Below, in pieces: positions 6,050-6,728 of a stretch of 6,728 nucleotides of DNA. A program made the translations under genes and the position numbers. The DNA is taken from the NCBI GenBank assembly GCA_016875665.1, contig VGPA01000070.1:1-6728 (forward strand), read 5' to 3'. The DNA is from Chloroflexota bacterium. Its GTDB lineage: Bacteria; Chloroflexota; Limnocylindria; P2-11E. Below the pieces are notes generated by a model, which worked only from the letters and a program-made list of their open reading frames with translations, searched no databases and was not told the DNA's origin. Position 1 is the first letter of the stretch; every line of letters begins with the position of its first letter.

Positions 6050-6471
6050 TCAGCGCAGCGCGTACCGCCTCGCGAAGGCCTCGGGGAACGGCAATTCGTT
6101 CGCGTAGAAGTACCGGATCAGCTGCCCGTGATGCTGAGCCTCGTGCTCGAGGCACTCGCCGACGATGGTCAGAACAGCCTCGCCGAGGCCGGCGCTCTCG
6201 CCGAGGAGCCCGGCACGCGATGCGGCCAGTGCGGCGCTCACCGCGCCGCCGTCGAGGGGGTCCCGCAGGCTGCAGGTGAAGCCCTGCCAGGATCCCGCCG
6301 CCACGGCCCGCGCGTAGCTCTCCCCGCTCCGACGACGCACCAGAACTGGCCGCCGATGGAGTTCGACCGTGCGGCGCCGTTGCGGCGCTGGAGAATCTCG
6401 CTCGTCAGCCCGGCGGCGAGGCCGTCGGTGAGCTCCATCGCCGCGGCAAGCCGGCGGACCAGCACGCGCAT
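6050..6471 (-). pseudogene. DinB-like (DinB_2/DUF664 type) protein broken by one frameshift
   Basis: Two minus-strand frames together make one DinB-superfamily protein. From ATG 6471 the first frame gives MRVLVRRLAAAMELTDGLAA and continues to IGGQFWCVVGA. The second, one base off, continues from ESYARAVAAGSWQGFTCSL to HEAQHHGQLIRYFYANELP and ends RRYALR at the TGA at 6050. They join at the CCCC run at 6322-6325. One added base there would restore GARESY and a product of 140 residues, a normal length for this four-helix family. The His pattern HEAQHH is the usual metal-binding end; the first His of the usual triad is not seen in the QFWCVVGARES region. DinB-like proteins include thiol-dependent transferases and many of unknown role. 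The start codon lies 16 bases after the tRNA and has no clear ribosome site. The shift may be a real mutation or a sequencing error. Confidence 0.78.
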
Positions 6472-6487
6472 CGGCGCATCGTCCGGG

Positions 6488-6560
6488 TAGGCCGGCCAGG
6501 ATTCGAACCTGGGACCAGCAGATTATGAGTCTGCCGCTCTAACCCCTGAGCTACCGGCCC
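6488..6560 (-). tRNA. tRNA with anticodon CAU (elongator Met or Ile2)
   Basis: A complete 73-base cloverleaf reads from 6560 to 6488. The acceptor strand GGGCCGG pairs with CCGGCCT, with six Watson-Crick pairs and a G1-U72 wobble. The D stem is GCTC/GAGC, the anticodon stem GCAGA/TCTGC with loop CTCATAA, the variable loop TGGTC, the T stem CCAGG/CCTGG with TTCGAAT, and the discriminator A73. The genome continues CCC, so CCA must be added after transcription. The anticodon stem lacks the three G-C pairs of initiator tRNA, so it is not fMet. CAU leaves two choices: elongator Met, or Ile2 whose C34 becomes lysidine. C4-G69 and C5-G68, present here, are pairs I recall as favouring lysidine synthase recognition in E. 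coli, which leans to Ile2 without settling it. Confidence 0.96.
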
Positions 6561-6689
6561 GCTGAGGAAGTGATCGGGCCCAGTACGAGCACGCGCGAAC
6601 GGCCCCATCGCTGGTGAGCGTAGCGAGCGAGCGCAGGCCTGGAACGCGATGCGCCGCCCGGCCCTCGTGATGAACGTAGATTCTCACGT
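6561..6689. other. Gene-free spacer between tRNA and the right-edge CDS
   Basis: This 129-base gap should carry the tRNA promoter (minus strand) and that of the plus-strand gene at the edge. Visible structure: GATCGGGCC at 6572-6580 and GGCCCCATC at 6601-6609 are inverted copies with one mismatch; GAGCG occurs repeatedly at 6616-6633; TAGATT at 6677-6682 resembles a -10 box for the plus-strand start. No convincing tRNA promoter is evident by eye. Confidence 0.5.
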
Positions 6690-6728
6690 GTGAGGCCGAC
6701 GCTCGCCGATGTCCGCCGCGCGCGCGAG
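6690..6728 (+). CDS. N-terminus of a possible threonine dehydratase-like PLP enzyme, cut by window edge
   Basis: GTG at 6690 opens a frame of 13 codons that stays open to the window end, reading MRPTLADVRRARE. The pattern T-L-x-D-V-x-x-A-R is the common opening of threonine/serine dehydratases (IlvA/TdcB type), just before the helix leading to the substrate-binding part. Thirteen residues are too few to prove it and no catalytic motif is in view. There is no ribosome site, but TAGATT ends seven bases before the GTG, fitting a leaderless transcript. The start lies inside the inverted repeat CTCAC-GT-GTGAG (6683-6694). The alternative is that no gene starts here. Confidence 0.35.
   Translation, partial: MRPTLADVRRARE

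Noticed and set aside
4770..6107. Plus-strand open frame (445 codons) antisense to parB and parA
   Set aside because: It crosses two confirmed genes and their junction; its composition is low-complexity and Arg-rich.
5970..6155. N-terminal extension of ParA to the upstream start at 6155
   Set aside because: The 62 extra residues are Arg/Ala-rich and overlap the DinB-like gene; TTG 5969 has a strong GGAGG and gives the exact family N-terminus.
6405..6608. Minus-strand frame containing VAQGLERQTHNLLVPGSNPG
   Set aside because: This peptide is the well-known false translation of a tRNA gene; the frame runs straight through the CAU tRNA.
6680..6695. parS site near the right edge (TTCTCACGTG core)
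   Set aside because: Against the consensus TGTTTCACGTGAAACA only 9 of 16 bases agree and the right arm fails, so it is not a canonical parS.

Overview
The window is GC-rich chromosomal DNA from a bacterium that I cannot place firmly. Three things argue against an enteric-type proteobacterium and suit a soil-type GC-rich lineage (Chloroflexota, Actinomycetota, Rokubacteria or a similar candidate phylum). Starts are often non-ATG: TTG for the EVE gene and parA, and probably GTG for three others. Some starts have a -10-like hexamer 6-7 bases upstream and no ribosome site. The only tRNA does not encode its CCA end. The lineage is inference; the sequence features were read directly.

Layout. (1) Positions 1-1409 are all on the minus strand: a fused molybdopterin synthase (MoaD joined to MoaE), then an EVE-domain (UPF0310) protein, then a two-helix membrane protein that leaves the window at base 1 and is coupled to the EVE gene by an ATGA overlap. 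(2) A 52-base divergent spacer leads to two plus-strand genes at 1462-4091. They are paralogous CNNM/CBS/CorC_HlyC membrane transporters in tandem, with the second start inside or just after the end of the first. (3) The minus-strand unit at 4074-5969 is parA, parB and a small single-helix membrane protein. parB overlaps the end of parA behind a strong ribosome site, and the small gene starts in a GTGA overlap with the parB stop. (4) At 5970-6049 lie two adjacent inverted repeats. (5) At 6050-6471 is a DinB-like gene broken by one frameshift at a run of four C. (6) At 6488-6560 is a tRNA with anticodon CAU. (7) At 6561-6689 there is no gene, and at 6690 a plus-strand CDS appears to begin, resembling a threonine dehydratase N-terminus.

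How the genes work together. MoaD-MoaE makes molybdopterin for molybdenum cofactor. The CNNM pair probably handles divalent cations, either as a heteromer or as two differently tuned transporters. ParA and ParB segregate the chromosome or replicon, and the small membrane protein is the one part of that operon I cannot name. No canonical parS site is visible.

Most of the window is ordinary housekeeping. The observations most worth a second look are the internal Gly-Gly of the MoaD-MoaE fusion, the unnamed third par-operon gene, the tandem CNNM pair with its ambiguous start, and the frameshifted DinB gene. I see no phage, transposon, CRISPR array or clear defence island.
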